The notes under the pieces: model-generated
Seen by the model: only the letters and a program-made list of their open reading frames with translations
Told to the model about the DNA's origin: nothing
Databases searched by the model: none
Translations under genes and position numbers: made by a program
In this document: piece after piece, positions 1 through 8,208 of the stretch
How positions within the stretch are numbered: position 1 is the stretch's first letter
Layout: the number at the start of each line of letters is the position of its first letter
From: Acidobacteriota bacterium
GTDB lineage: Bacteria > Acidobacteriota > Polarisedimenticolia > Polarisedimenticolales > Polarisedimenticolaceae
DNA length: 64,000 bases
NCBI GenBank assembly: GCA_029861955.1
Contig: JAOTYK010000008.1
Location: 1 to 64,000, forward strand
Direction: 5' to 3'

Positions 1-112
1 ACTCGGGATCGAAGTTGAGTTTCAGGATCATGAGATCTCGCATTCGATTTACTTTCTTGATCCGGACGGACATGAGATCGAGATCACCTCGTACGACGTC
101 CATGAAGCGTAA
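1..112 (+). CDS. VOC (glyoxalase-type) family protein, C-terminal fragment
   Basis: Only the last 36 codons are present, read in frame from base 2 to a TAA at 110-112; the start lies outside the window. The tail contains HSIYFLDPDGHEIEI, the closing strands of the vicinal-oxygen-chelate fold (glyoxalases, fosfomycin-resistance proteins, ring-cleaving dioxygenases). In that fold a Glu in the last strand, here in GHEIEI, usually binds the metal. The substrate cannot be inferred from this fragment. The next gene starts about 120 bases downstream on the same strand. Confidence 0.75.
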   Translation, partial: LGIEVEFQDHEISHSIYFLDPDGHEIEITSYDVHEA

Positions 113-230
113 ACTCTCGAACCGCTTATCCGGGATGCCGTTACGGATCGTTCACACGATAATCGGGATCCACCCGGCGACAAACGGGATCATGTAGATG
201 ACCCACACACCCACCGCAATCAGCTACACG

Positions 231-833
231 ATGAGAAGGGTTGTCCTTGTACTCCTCCTGGTCATCGGCTGCACTCCGGCGTCCGAATCCAGCTACCGAA
301 ACGGCGACATCATCTTCCACGAGTCCCGCTCGTCCCAGAGCGTGGCCCTACGCCTGGCCATGAACTCGCGTTACACCCACATGGGAGTGATCTACATCAA
401 CGATGGCAAGCCGTTCGTCTACGAGGCGGTCGGTCCCGTGAAGGTGACCCCGCTCCAGGAGTGGATCGATCGCGGGATCGACGGTCACTATGTCGTCAAG
501 AGACTGAAGGACGCGGATCGTATCCTGACGCCGGAGGCGCTGACCCGACTGAAGGAAGTCGGCAAGCGCTTTTCGGGACGCCCCTACGATCTACGCTTCG
601 AGTGGTCCGACGATCGGATCTACTGCTCCGAGCTGGTGTGGAAGATGTACCACTCGGCGCTGGGACTAGAGATTGGTTCGCGACAGACGTTCGCGGACTT
701 CGACCTGTCCAGTCCTGAGGTCGCGGCCAAGATCAAGGAGCGATACCCCGACGGACTCTCCATGAACGAGCCGGTCATCTCGCCGGCAAGCATCTTCGAG
801 TCGCCGCATCTCGTGCTCGTCGAAACGCTCTAG
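231..833 (+). CDS. YiiX/YebB-like NlpC/P60 cysteine hydrolase, lipoprotein
   Basis: The protein has about 200 residues and resembles the permuted papain-like NlpC/P60 hydrolases of the YiiX/YebB group, whose substrates are mostly unknown (lipid or peptide amide bonds). Visible marks are GDIIFHES near the N-terminus, a conserved-looking His in YTHMGVIY and the Cys in IYCSELVWKMY. The ATG at 231 gives a clean lipoprotein signal, MRRVVLVLLLVIGC, with lipobox VIGC. An in-frame ATG at 198 would bury this signal behind 11 polar residues, so 231 is preferred. It probably sits in a membrane facing the periplasm. The gene ends 6 bases before the convergent kinase gene. Confidence 0.8.
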   Translation: MRRVVLVLLLVIGCTPASESSYRNGDIIFHESRSSQSVALRLAMNSRYTHMGVIYINDGKPFVYEAVGPVKVTPLQEWIDRGIDGHYVVKRLKDADRILTPEALTRLKEVGKRFSGRPYDLRFEWSDDRIYCSELVWKMYHSALGLEIGSRQTFADFDLSSPEVAAKIKERYPDGLSMNEPVISPASIFESPHLVLVETL

Positions 834-839
834 CTCGCC

Positions 840-2924
840 CTACTCCATCAGCTCCATGATCGCGTCCGCCGCCATCGGACAACGATCCGCAGCCGCCTGA
901 AGCATCGTCTGGGACTCCTCTACGGCCCCCAGTCGGCTCATCTCCCCTGCCAGGCCGACAACCGCCGGTAGGTAGTCCCGATCGATCTTGAGCGCCGCAC
1001 GCAGCTGGCGGATGCCTTCCATCGAGTCGCCCTGCAGCTCGGACGCCGCGCGACCCCACCAGACATGGGACTCGGGATTACGGGGGAAGCGTTCGATCAG
1101 ATCCGCAAACAACGCGGCGCCCTTCACGAAGTCGCCCTCGCGGAAATACGCGTCGATCCCCTGCGCCAGCAAGCGCTCGTCCTCGGGAAGAGACTCGGAA
1201 TCCTGCAGGGCCGTCTCGATGGCGACCAACCCGCCGTCCACGTCACCCATCGTCAGCAGCGTCGTCGCTAGATGGACCTGTGGCAACGCAAACTCGCCGT
1301 CGTGCTCGATGGACGCACGGAAGCTGTCCGCCGCCGCTTCGAACTGTAGGTTCTCGTACTGGGTCTTGCCCTCGGTGAAGGCCAGGAACGCGTCCTGCGA
1401 CCGGGTGGGCATCCTCTCGGGGCGGGTCGTCTCGCCCTGGGTCAGACCGGACAGCAGCCCGGTGGTCAGGTTCTCGACCATCAAAAATAAATCTGTCCCC
1501 GATACCTTGTGGGCGGCGGACAACGTGCCGGTCTCGACATCGTAGGCCTGGGCATCGATGCGGTACTGATCGCCCAGCTTGAACACCGAGCCGCTGATGA
1601 CGATGTCGGCGCGGGCCCAACGGGCCAGCTCGGCGGTGGTGGATCGATCGAGGGGTGTGGTTGCGTCCTTGCCGGCGTTGGCCAGCAGGTCGTGCAGACG
1701 CTGGGTGGCGATCACCTCGAGTTGGCTCGAGCGCGACAGATCGGTGGTCAGCATCTGCGGCAGACCGCTGGAGATCCAACCGGCACTATCGTCACCGGTC
1801 TGGTTCTCGAAGAACGCCACGATGACCCGCGGGATGGGCGCTACCTCCATCGCCACCGGCATCACCGACGACGTCTGCGCCGCCGCCTCCACCTCAGGTC
1901 CACGATCGACGAACTTCGGAATCCACAGTCCCAGCAGACCGACAACCACGATCGCCGCGATCCCGAGCCACCAACGCTTTGACAGCCCCCGTCGCTTAGA
2001 CGCCGGAAAGACGCTCAGTCGCTCGACACCACCGGAGCCGCCATGCATCTGTCGGCGTAGAAGGTTGAGATCGTCGGCAAGCTCCGCCGCCGACGAGTAG
2101 CGTTTCCCAGGATCCTTCGCCAGACACTTCTCGAACACCAACGCCAAACCACGGGGAACCCGAACCTCGGAGTCGGTCGGAATATTCGGCGGTTCATACG
2201 CTATCGCGTGCAACGTCGCGACGTCACTGCCACGGGCAAACGCAGAGCAACCGGTCGCAAGCTCGTACAGCAGGCTGCCTAGTGCAAAGATGTCCGAACG
2301 GGCATCCGCAACGTTCCCCGACACCTGCTCGGGACTCATGTAGGCCACGGTGCCCATCAGCACCCCGCCCCGTGTCAGCCACTTGGTCGGGGTCTGGGTC
2401 TTCGACAACCCGGACTCTTCTTCCTCGTTGACGACGTCCTCGATCCGAGCGACGCCGAAGTCAAGCACCTTGTAGAAGCCGGTGCCGCCGACCATGACGT
2501 TCTCGGGCTTCAGGTCTCGATGGATGACCCCGTGCTCGTGAGCCGCCGCGATGGCGGACGCCACCTGGGAGCCACAGTCCAGCACCTGCTCCACGGGAAG
2601 TGCGCCGGACTCAAGAACCTCTCGGAGGGTCGGGCCCTCCACCAGTTCCATGGTGAGAAACGCCGATTCCCCATCCACGTCGAAATCGAACAACGTCGCG
2701 ATACCGGGGTGGCTGACCGACGAGACGATCTTCGCCTCACGCTCAAACCGGCGACTGCGCTCGGCATCCAGCCTGAACTCACCCGACAGCATCTTCAGCG
2801 CGACGGTACGACCCAGCCGGGTATCGCGGGCGCGATAGACCACGCCCATCCCTCCCTCGCCAAGCCGAGAGATAATCTCGTAATGCTTGACTCGGGTCGG
2901 GTCGTTTACGCCGGGCTTCTCCAC
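840..2924 (-). CDS. membrane Ser/Thr protein kinase with TolB-like and TPR segments
   Basis: This Hanks-type kinase has about 694 residues. The catalytic domain is complete: glycine loop GEGGMG (about 22-27), ATP lysine in VALKML (about 44), HRDLKPEN (about 135-142), DFG (about 155) and SPEQ. A transmembrane helix (about 318-336) separates it from a periplasmic region that resembles the TolB/FlgO-like N-domain (VIVAFFENQTGDD onward), followed by TPR-like helices to the end. The GTG at 2924 is chosen because the kinase homology begins a few residues later and AGAGG precedes it; longer reading would run through the upstream gene. It is the last gene of the sigma/anti-sigma/DUF4097 operon and starts 22 bases after it. 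The outer segment may sense envelope signals (inference). Confidence 0.88.
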   Translation of the reverse strand: MEKPGVNDPTRVKHYEIISRLGEGGMGVVYRARDTRLGRTVALKMLSGEFRLDAERSRRFEREAKIVSSVSHPGIATLFDFDVDGESAFLTMELVEGPTLREVLESGALPVEQVLDCGSQVASAIAAAHEHGVIHRDLKPENVMVGGTGFYKVLDFGVARIEDVVNEEEESGLSKTQTPTKWLTRGGVLMGTVAYMSPEQVSGNVADARSDIFALGSLLYELATGCSAFARGSDVATLHAIAYEPPNIPTDSEVRVPRGLALVFEKCLAKDPGKRYSSAAELADDLNLLRRQMHGGSGGVERLSVFPASKRRGLSKRWWLGIAAIVVVGLLGLWIPKFVDRGPEVEAAAQTSSVMPVAMEVAPIPRVIVAFFENQTGDDSAGWISSGLPQMLTTDLSRSSQLEVIATQRLHDLLANAGKDATTPLDRSTTAELARWARADIVISGSVFKLGDQYRIDAQAYDVETGTLSAAHKVSGTDLFLMVENLTTGLLSGLTQGETTRPERMPTRSQDAFLAFTEGKTQYENLQFEAAADSFRASIEHDGEFALPQVHLATTLLTMGDVDGGLVAIETALQDSESLPEDERLLAQGIDAYFREGDFVKGAALFADLIERFPRNPESHVWWGRAASELQGDSMEGIRQLRAALKIDRDYLPAVVGLAGEMSRLGAVEESQTMLQAAADRCPMAADAIMELME

Positions 2925-2946
2925 GGGTGCTGGACCTCTGTCGTGT

Positions 2947-3723
2947 TCAGGATTTCTGCAGTCGGATCGTACCGCTAAACGTCTCGATCTCCACATCGGC
3001 GCTGCCGTTGCCCTCGGTGAAGCTGAGGCTCTTGGACGGCAGGTACTCGGCACGCTTGGGGGTGGGACCGAAGTCGCTCTTGATCGAACCGCTGAAGGTC
3101 TCGATCTCGTACTCCGCACCGAAGCCCGCAGGCACACGAAGCGTGATGTTGCCGCTGACGGCGCCGATCGAATAGTCGCCGCCGTTGTTGAAGCCACCGG
3201 ACACCTCGACCGTGCCGGAGACCAGCTCCACCTCGATGGTGTCGGTCGACTTGCCGCCGCGGATGTCGATGCTCCCACTGACGGACTCCACGAGGATCTC
3301 TTCCATGTTTCCGTCGATGTCGATGTCGCCGCTGACCGTTTCGACGGAGACGCTACCGGTCAGACCCTCTACCCAGATCTCGGAGCTGACGGTCTCGATG
3401 CTCAGCTCGACACCGGCGGGCACGCTGATCTCCAGGTCGGCCTCCAATCGGACGTTGTTGTGGGTCCCGCTGGGGAGATCGACCTCGATCGAGATATCGT
3501 CGTCGTCGCCGTCGACCTCGACGGTCTCCCAGCGGTCGTTGACGGTCCCGCGGATCCGAACCTCGCTGTTGCTGCCGACGACGACACGGATGGTCCCCGA
3601 GATCAGCTCGATGGAGACGTCGGCGTCCGCGGTCGCGTCGCGGGTGATGTCGACGGTCTTGGTCCCCGCCAGAAGCGGCAGTGCCATCAGTAATAGTGCG
3701 GCGATGAGTGTGATCTTCTTCAT
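2947..3723 (-). CDS. DUF4097-type beta-strand repeat protein, exported
   Basis: The 258-residue protein has a signal peptide (MKKITLIAALLLMALPLLAG) and then regularly repeated strands of the kind IETVSSEIWVEG, VETVSGDIDIDG and VESVSGSIDIRG. This is the right-handed beta-solenoid pattern of DUF4097 proteins. That family is often encoded beside ECF sigma/anti-sigma pairs, but its biochemical role is not established. An AGAGGAA ribosome site lies upstream of the ATG. It sits 11 bases after the anti-sigma gene and 22 bases before the kinase. A cell-envelope sensor or structural role is plausible (inference). Confidence 0.82.
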   Translation of the reverse strand: MKKITLIAALLLMALPLLAGTKTVDITRDATADADVSIELISGTIRVVVGSNSEVRIRGTVNDRWETVEVDGDDDDISIEVDLPSGTHNNVRLEADLEISVPAGVELSIETVSSEIWVEGLTGSVSVETVSGDIDIDGNMEEILVESVSGSIDIRGGKSTDTIEVELVSGTVEVSGGFNNGGDYSIGAVSGNITLRVPAGFGAEYEIETFSGSIKSDFGPTPKRAEYLPSKSLSFTEGNGSADVEIETFSGTIRLQKS

Positions 3724-3734
3724 GGCAATTCCTC

Positions 3735-4355
3735 TCAGGAGCGGAGCCGGGAGGCCCGCAAGAGAATGTCTAATTTCCGGTTATAAAGGGCGGTCAGGAT
3801 GTGGCTGTTCTCGAAGGTGACCCCGTCGCGACCCAGGGCCAGACGGACCTCGGCGATGGCGGTATCGACGACGGCCAGGTTCTTATCCAGGACCGCCAGG
3901 GTCTCGGGCTCGATCTCGTCGCGGCGGGCTTCAAGCCCCTCCGCCAACGACTCGGTCGCCCGGATGTACTCGGCCTCCGCGGCCTCGAAGTTGGCCAGCA
4001 GGGTCTCAAACGACGGCTCGACTTTGCCCGACGGGCCCACCGCGGTCTCCCCGTTGTCACGACCGAGCTCGAGTCCGGCAAAGATCGCCACCAACCCCAC
4101 CGCGGCGGCCGCCGCCAGCCAGCGGGTCCAGCCGTAGCTAGGCTTGCGGGCGCGAACTCGAACCGCATCCAGCAGGTCGCGGTCGGGCTCGATATCGCTC
4201 AACTGCGTCGCCTGATGCAACAGGTTCCGGATCGACTCCACGTCGGAGCGGCAATCGGGGCAGCTATCGAGATGACGACGCACCTCGAGAGTCTCCGACT
4301 CCGAGAGTAACTCGTCGACGTAGTCGTTCAGCATCTCTTCGTTGGGATGAGTCAT
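3735..4355 (-). CDS. anti-sigma factor with zinc-finger (zf-HC2) and one membrane helix
   Basis: The 206-residue protein opens with a ZAS-type zinc finger: His28, Cys32 and Cys35 in VRRHLDSCPDC. A transmembrane helix follows at about 77-97 (WLAAAAAVGLVAIFAGLEL), then a helical extracytoplasmic region with EAAEAEYIRATESL. This is the normal layout of a membrane anti-sigma factor that holds its cognate ECF sigma in the cytoplasm until an envelope signal. Its ATG overlaps the sigma stop by 4 bases, so the two are likely translationally coupled. The outer half has no family I recognise. Confidence 0.85.
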   Translation of the reverse strand: MTHPNEEMLNDYVDELLSESETLEVRRHLDSCPDCRSDVESIRNLLHQATQLSDIEPDRDLLDAVRVRARKPSYGWTRWLAAAAAVGLVAIFAGLELGRDNGETAVGPSGKVEPSFETLLANFEAAEAEYIRATESLAEGLEARRDEIEPETLAVLDKNLAVVDTAIAEVRLALGRDGVTFENSHILTALYNRKLDILLRASRLRS

Positions 4356-4909
4356 GAGTTCAATGCCTCTCTTAGAATGCGTCGCGCGTGATGAAGTTGG
4401 CTCTTGGAGGTCCCCTCGGCGATCCCAAGCCGGTCGCCGATCTCGTGATGACGGAAGCCCTCGACGTCGTGCAGGATGAAGACCAGGCGGGCCCGCTCCG
4501 GTAACAACGCGATGGCCCGATCCAGGTCGACGCCGCCACCGACCGGCGCCGGACGAGGGGCCTCAGCCGGTTCCACCACCTGGATATCCTCGACGGTGTG
4601 CTCGTAGCGACGACGACCCGAGCGCCGCTCGCTCAGCACGAAGTTGACGGCAATCTTACGGAGCCAGGCCCCGAAGCCGGCCTCGCCACGGAAGGTGTCC
4701 AGCTTCTCCCAGGCCCGGATGAAGGTCTGCTGGGTCATGTCCTCGGCCTCACCACGGTTGGCGGTCATCCGCATACACAGCCCGTGGATCCGTCCGACAT
4801 GCTGATGGTAGAGCCGCTCGTAGGCCGAGAAGTCCCCACCCCGGGCACGCGCCACCAAACCGCCGGAAGCGGAGGATGGGTCGGGAATCTGAATGATGGC
4901 TGCCTCCAT
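4352..4909 (-). CDS. ECF RNA polymerase sigma factor
   Basis: The protein has about 185 residues with region 2 (YERLYHQHVGRIHGLCMRM, then DMTQQTFIRAWEKL) and region 4 (LPERARLVFILHDVEGFRH, then IAEGTSKSQLHHARRIL). This is the short two-region layout of ECF sigma factors. The ATG at 4909 is preferred to a TTG at 4939, which lies in the loop of an inverted repeat. It is first in an operon with the anti-sigma (4-base overlap), the DUF4097 protein and the kinase. No clear GGAAC-type ECF promoter was found upstream, so autoregulation is not proven. Confidence 0.87.
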   Translation of the reverse strand: MEAAIIQIPDPSSASGGLVARARGGDFSAYERLYHQHVGRIHGLCMRMTANRGEAEDMTQQTFIRAWEKLDTFRGEAGFGAWLRKIAVNFVLSERRSGRRRYEHTVEDIQVVEPAEAPRPAPVGGGVDLDRAIALLPERARLVFILHDVEGFRHHEIGDRLGIAEGTSKSQLHHARRILREALNS

Positions 4910-4919
4910 GGTGACTATT

Positions 4920-4950
4920 GGATGCAACCGGGGCCCCAAGGGTTGTATCC
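4920..4950. repeat. inverted repeat in the sigma/VOC divergent region
   Basis: GGATGCAACC (4920-4929) and GGTTGTATCC (4941-4950) form 10-base arms with one G/T wobble around an 11-base, GC-rich centre. The repeat lies 10 bases upstream of the ECF sigma start and about 70 bases upstream of the divergent VOC gene. It could be an operator or a 5' leader hairpin of the sigma mRNA. Confidence 0.5.
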
Positions 4951-5017
4951 GACCCGGATTTTACGAGATTTGTCCTATTATTGGGGCGGCATCTGCCATC
5001 CAGGAAGGGAGCGCCCC

Positions 5018-5374
5018 ATGCCGGCCCACGAGAAGATCAATTACCTCGAATTTCCGGTCACCGACATGGACGGCTCGAAGCGGTTCTTCAGTCAGGTGTT
5101 CGGCTGGGAATTCGTCGATTACGGCCCGGACTACGCCTCGTTCAAGAACGCCGGCCTGAACGGCGGCTTCGTCCGATCCACGCTGAGCGCCCATTCGACG
5201 ACCGGCAGCGCGCTGACCGTCTTCTACAGCCATTCGCTGGAGGCGACCCAGGCCAAGATCGAGGAGGCCGGCGGCAAGCTCATCAAACCGATCTACGCCT
5301 TTCCCGGTGGGCGGCGGTTTCACTTCACGGACCCCAGCGGCAATGAGTTCGCCGTCTGGTCCCACCCGGAGTAA
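5018..5374 (+). CDS. VOC family protein
   Basis: This 118-residue protein has the two-module vicinal-oxygen-chelate fold in its small form. Its opening (EFPVTDMDGSKRFFSQVFGW) and closing (GRRFHFTDPSGNEFAVWSHPE) are typical of the glyoxalase/bleomycin-resistance-like VOC group. Members bind a metal and act on varied small molecules; many have no known substrate. The ATG is preceded by GGAAGGGA at good spacing. It is transcribed away from the ECF sigma operon and is followed after 4 bases by a small membrane protein. Confidence 0.82.
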   Translation: MPAHEKINYLEFPVTDMDGSKRFFSQVFGWEFVDYGPDYASFKNAGLNGGFVRSTLSAHSTTGSALTVFYSHSLEATQAKIEEAGGKLIKPIYAFPGGRRFHFTDPSGNEFAVWSHPE

Positions 5375-5378
5375 AGAG

Positions 5379-5666
5379 ATGGACGGGATCCTTGGCGGAT
5401 CGATCGGTGCGATGGTCGGAGTGATCGGCGGGGTGCTGGGGACCTACCTGGCGTATCGGAATACGAAGAGTGACGGTGAGCGGGCGCTGGTGGTTCGCGG
5501 GGCCATTGCGGTCTGGACCGGGGTCCTCGTCTTTGTCGTGTTGTTCCTGGTCGTGCCGGCGCCTTACAAACATTTTCTGTGGATACCGTATGTGGTTCTG
5601 TTGATTCTGGGGATTCGGATCTGGAATCAGAAGCAACTGCAATTGAGAGAAGATCATGAGTCTTGA
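5379..5666 (+). CDS. small two-helix membrane protein, unknown function
   Basis: The 95-residue protein begins with a Gly-rich hydrophobic segment (GGSIGAMVGVIGGVLGTYLA), then has two more hydrophobic stretches (AIAVWTGVLVFVVLFLVV and LWIPYVVLLILGIRIW) and a charged tail. I recognise no family. The ATG follows GGAGTAAAG, four bases after the VOC stop, and its end overlaps the next gene by 11 bases. The spacing suggests co-transcription with its neighbours. Confidence 0.65.
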   Translation: MDGILGGSIGAMVGVIGGVLGTYLAYRNTKSDGERALVVRGAIAVWTGVLVFVVLFLVVPAPYKHFLWIPYVVLLILGIRIWNQKQLQLREDHES

Positions 5667-5835
5667 GATGAAGACGAGTTGTGAGGCCTGTGAAGTGGCG
5701 CTGGCGGCGGATGATGAGGCCTACATCTGCAGTTATGAGTGTAGTTTCTGTGGGGAGTGTGCGCGGAAGTTGAGTGCGAACTGTCCGAACTGTATGGGAG
5801 AGCTGGTGCGGCGCCCCCGACGGACCTCAGCGTAG
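5656..5835 (+). CDS. DUF1272-type cysteine-rich small protein
   Basis: This 59-residue gene runs from the ATG at 5656 to a TAG at 5833-5835. It opens MSLEMKTSCEACEVALAADD and carries Cys pairs in CEAC, CSFCGECA and CPNC. This matches the DUF1272 family, a predicted zinc-binding protein of unknown function, in length and motif spacing. It overlaps the end of the upstream membrane gene by 11 bases and the 3' end of the convergent mutS2 by 9 bases. It is easily missed because of its size. Confidence 0.8.
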   Translation: MSLEMKTSCEACEVALAADDEAYICSYECSFCGECARKLSANCPNCMGELVRRPRRTSA

Positions 5836-8208
5836 GGTCGCGATCGTTGCGGCGTTGCCCCCCTCCGTCTCATCCCCCGGCCGCACCTTCTTGATCCTCG
5901 GATCCCCCCGCAGATACTCCCGCACCGCGTTCCTCAACTTCCCGGTCCCATGCCCATGCACAATCCGGGTCACGTCAAGCCCCGCCGCTACCCCCTCATC
6001 CAGGTAACGATCCAGCTTCTCCAGCGCCTCGACCACCCGTTCACCGATCAGCACGATCTCCGTCGGATAACTCTCGTCGGTGTCATCCATCGGCGTCGGA
6101 ACTCTGGGTCCGCCCGTGCCGGCATCCGCCTGCGAATCGCTGACCCGCAGATCGCTGATCGACACGTTGAACGAGTGGCTACCAAGCTTCACGTCGGCCC
6201 GTTCCCCGTCGACGGCCACAAGCGTCCCCACTCGCGCCAACGAGTGAACACGTACCGACATTCCGACCTGCAACGTCGCCGGGGGCGAGCCATCGTCTTC
6301 CGGCGCACCCAGCTCGGCGTCCCGGCGCCGATGCTCCATCCTCATGGCGGCCTCGCGGGTCTGGTATTCCTTCTGAGCGGCACGACGCGCCGTCCCCTCC
6401 TCCAGACCACGGAGCTGCTTGCCGGCCTGCTTGCGAAACTCCTGCAGGGCACGATCCAGCTCCCTGGAAGCCTTGACCTGGATCTCGCGACGATCGTCCT
6501 TCGCCTGACCCTCGATCTCCGCAAGCTTGCGCTGAAGCGTGTCATGGGCGGCCTGCGCCTCGTCACGCTCCTTCTCGGCGCCCGACACCGCCTCACGCAG
6601 ACGACGCATGAACCGTTCGGACTCGACGCCATGCTCGCCCAGCAGTTCCCGGGCGCGGCTGAGCAAATCGGCCGGCAGCCCGAGTCGCTCGGCCACATCC
6701 AGACCGGCCGACGACCCGGCCGTTCGTGGAATCATCCGATAGGTCGGACGATGGGCCTCGTCGTCAAATTCCATGGCGGCGGAGTCGATCTTCGGCTCCA
6801 GATAGGCCCAGCGCTTCAGCGGACCATGATGGGTCGTCGCGATGGTGGTGAAGCCCGGCCTCAGGTAACGTTCCAGGAACGCCTGGGCCAACGCCGCACC
6901 CTCCGCGGGGTCGGTTCCGGAACCGATCTCATCGATCAACAGCAACGAGCGCGGTGCGGCCTGCTCGACGACCGTGCGCAGCGAGGCCACGTGACCGGAG
7001 TAGGTCGACAGGTCGTCGTCGATCGACTGATGATCGCCTATGTCGGCGAACAGTCGTTCGTAGATCGGGGCCGCAAGCCGCGTCGCGAGCGGAGGAATCC
7101 CGGACTGCGCCATCAACACCGCCAAACCGAGACTCTTCAACACCACAGTTTTGCCACCCGCGTTGGGACCGGAGATGACCAGCAGAGGCGTCTCGGCATC
7201 GACGGTGATCTCGAGGGGCACGACCTCCCGCGACTCGCCTTCGAAGTGACGGATCAGCAGAGGATGACGGAGACCCTCGGCCGACAGGGCCGCGCTCTCG
7301 CCGAACGACGGGCGACAGCCCTCCAACCGATCGGCAAACTCGGCCCGAGCCTCGAGCCCGTCGAGGATCGCGATCTGTTCCACGTTGCGATCGATGGTGT
7401 CCAGCTGCTCCAGCAGAGCGCCCTTCCACTCCAGCAGGATCCGGCGCTCTTCCTCCCGCTCACGATCCCTTAGCTGAACGCGCTCATTGTTAAGCTCGAC
7501 GGTCTCCAGCGGTTCGATGAAACGGGTCGATCCCGTCGACGAGTGGTCGTGGACGATGCCAGCCACCTGTCCGCTGGAATCGGTCTTGACCGGAACCACG
7601 AACCGCTGATTGCGCTGGGTGACGAAGGTATCCTGCAGGTGCACCGCCCGAGCCGGCTCCCGCATCCAGCCTTCCAGCATCTTCTGCAGGCGACCGGCCG
7701 ACTCCCGCTGCCGACGGCGGATGCGCCCCAGCTCGGGGCTGGCGCTGTCGGTCAGGTTGCCGTCGGGATCGACCCCCTTCAGGATCTCCTGGGCCAGCGG
7801 CAGCAACCCGGTAGGGATCGCATCCAACGCGCTGCGCAAGACCGGCCACTGCTCGACCGACAGATCGTCGGCACGCTCTCTGACCTTGCCCGAGCCGACC
7901 AGGAACCCGGCCAGCGCGCGCAGGGCCGACGGATCCAGCCCGCGATCCCCGCTGGCCAGCAGACGACGGCTAGGCATGGGATCGGGAAGCCCCCGCGGCA
8001 CGAGCCGCCCCAGTCCCTGACGAAACTGTCGAAGCTCGTCGATCCCGTCGAAGACCTGCTCCAGCCGGGCTCGATCGGTGTGCGGCCGCAAGGAAAGGAG
8101 CGCTTCGCGACCCGGTGGTGTCACCGCCCGTTTCGCCAGCCAGTCCAGTAGTTCTGCGAAACCCAGTGCCGACGATGTGGCGTCGTCGAAACGCAGGGAG
8201 TCAGTCAT
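5827..8208 (-). CDS. mutS2: endonuclease MutS2
   Basis: The 793-residue length and domain order match MutS2: an N-terminal core and lever region (EWMREPARAVHLQDTFVTQR-like, about 180-200), the ATPase with Walker A GPNAGGKT (about 347-354) and Walker B LLLIDEIGSGTDPAEG, a long coiled coil (about 520-630), and a C-terminal Smr nuclease domain with HGHGTGKLR. MutS2 lacks the mismatch-recognition domain of MutS. It acts on branched DNA to limit recombination and, in some bacteria, on collided ribosomes. Its ATG overlaps the end of pgsA by 8 bases, so the two form an operon. Confidence 0.95.
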   Translation of the reverse strand: MTDSLRFDDATSSALGFAELLDWLAKRAVTPPGREALLSLRPHTDRARLEQVFDGIDELRQFRQGLGRLVPRGLPDPMPSRRLLASGDRGLDPSALRALAGFLVGSGKVRERADDLSVEQWPVLRSALDAIPTGLLPLAQEILKGVDPDGNLTDSASPELGRIRRRQRESAGRLQKMLEGWMREPARAVHLQDTFVTQRNQRFVVPVKTDSSGQVAGIVHDHSSTGSTRFIEPLETVELNNERVQLRDREREEERRILLEWKGALLEQLDTIDRNVEQIAILDGLEARAEFADRLEGCRPSFGESAALSAEGLRHPLLIRHFEGESREVVPLEITVDAETPLLVISGPNAGGKTVVLKSLGLAVLMAQSGIPPLATRLAAPIYERLFADIGDHQSIDDDLSTYSGHVASLRTVVEQAAPRSLLLIDEIGSGTDPAEGAALAQAFLERYLRPGFTTIATTHHGPLKRWAYLEPKIDSAAMEFDDEAHRPTYRMIPRTAGSSAGLDVAERLGLPADLLSRARELLGEHGVESERFMRRLREAVSGAEKERDEAQAAHDTLQRKLAEIEGQAKDDRREIQVKASRELDRALQEFRKQAGKQLRGLEEGTARRAAQKEYQTREAAMRMEHRRRDAELGAPEDDGSPPATLQVGMSVRVHSLARVGTLVAVDGERADVKLGSHSFNVSISDLRVSDSQADAGTGGPRVPTPMDDTDESYPTEIVLIGERVVEALEKLDRYLDEGVAAGLDVTRIVHGHGTGKLRNAVREYLRGDPRIKKVRPGDETEGGNAATIATLR

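Noticed and set aside
131-227. Tiny hydrophobic minus-strand reading frame ending IPIIV upstream of the NlpC/P60-like gene
   Set aside because: About 20 codons, no ribosome site, no promoter and no recognisable family.
2925-3278. Extension of the kinase gene to 3278
   Set aside because: Runs through the DUF4097 gene in another frame and reads as Arg/Ser-rich shadow sequence.
4910-5017. TATTAT and TAAAAT boxes between the first ECF sigma and the VOC gene
   Set aside because: No matching -35 at usual distance on either strand.
5950-7473. Long plus-strand open frame of 507 codons
   Set aside because: Antisense to mutS2, basic low-complexity composition, no domain; a high-GC shadow.
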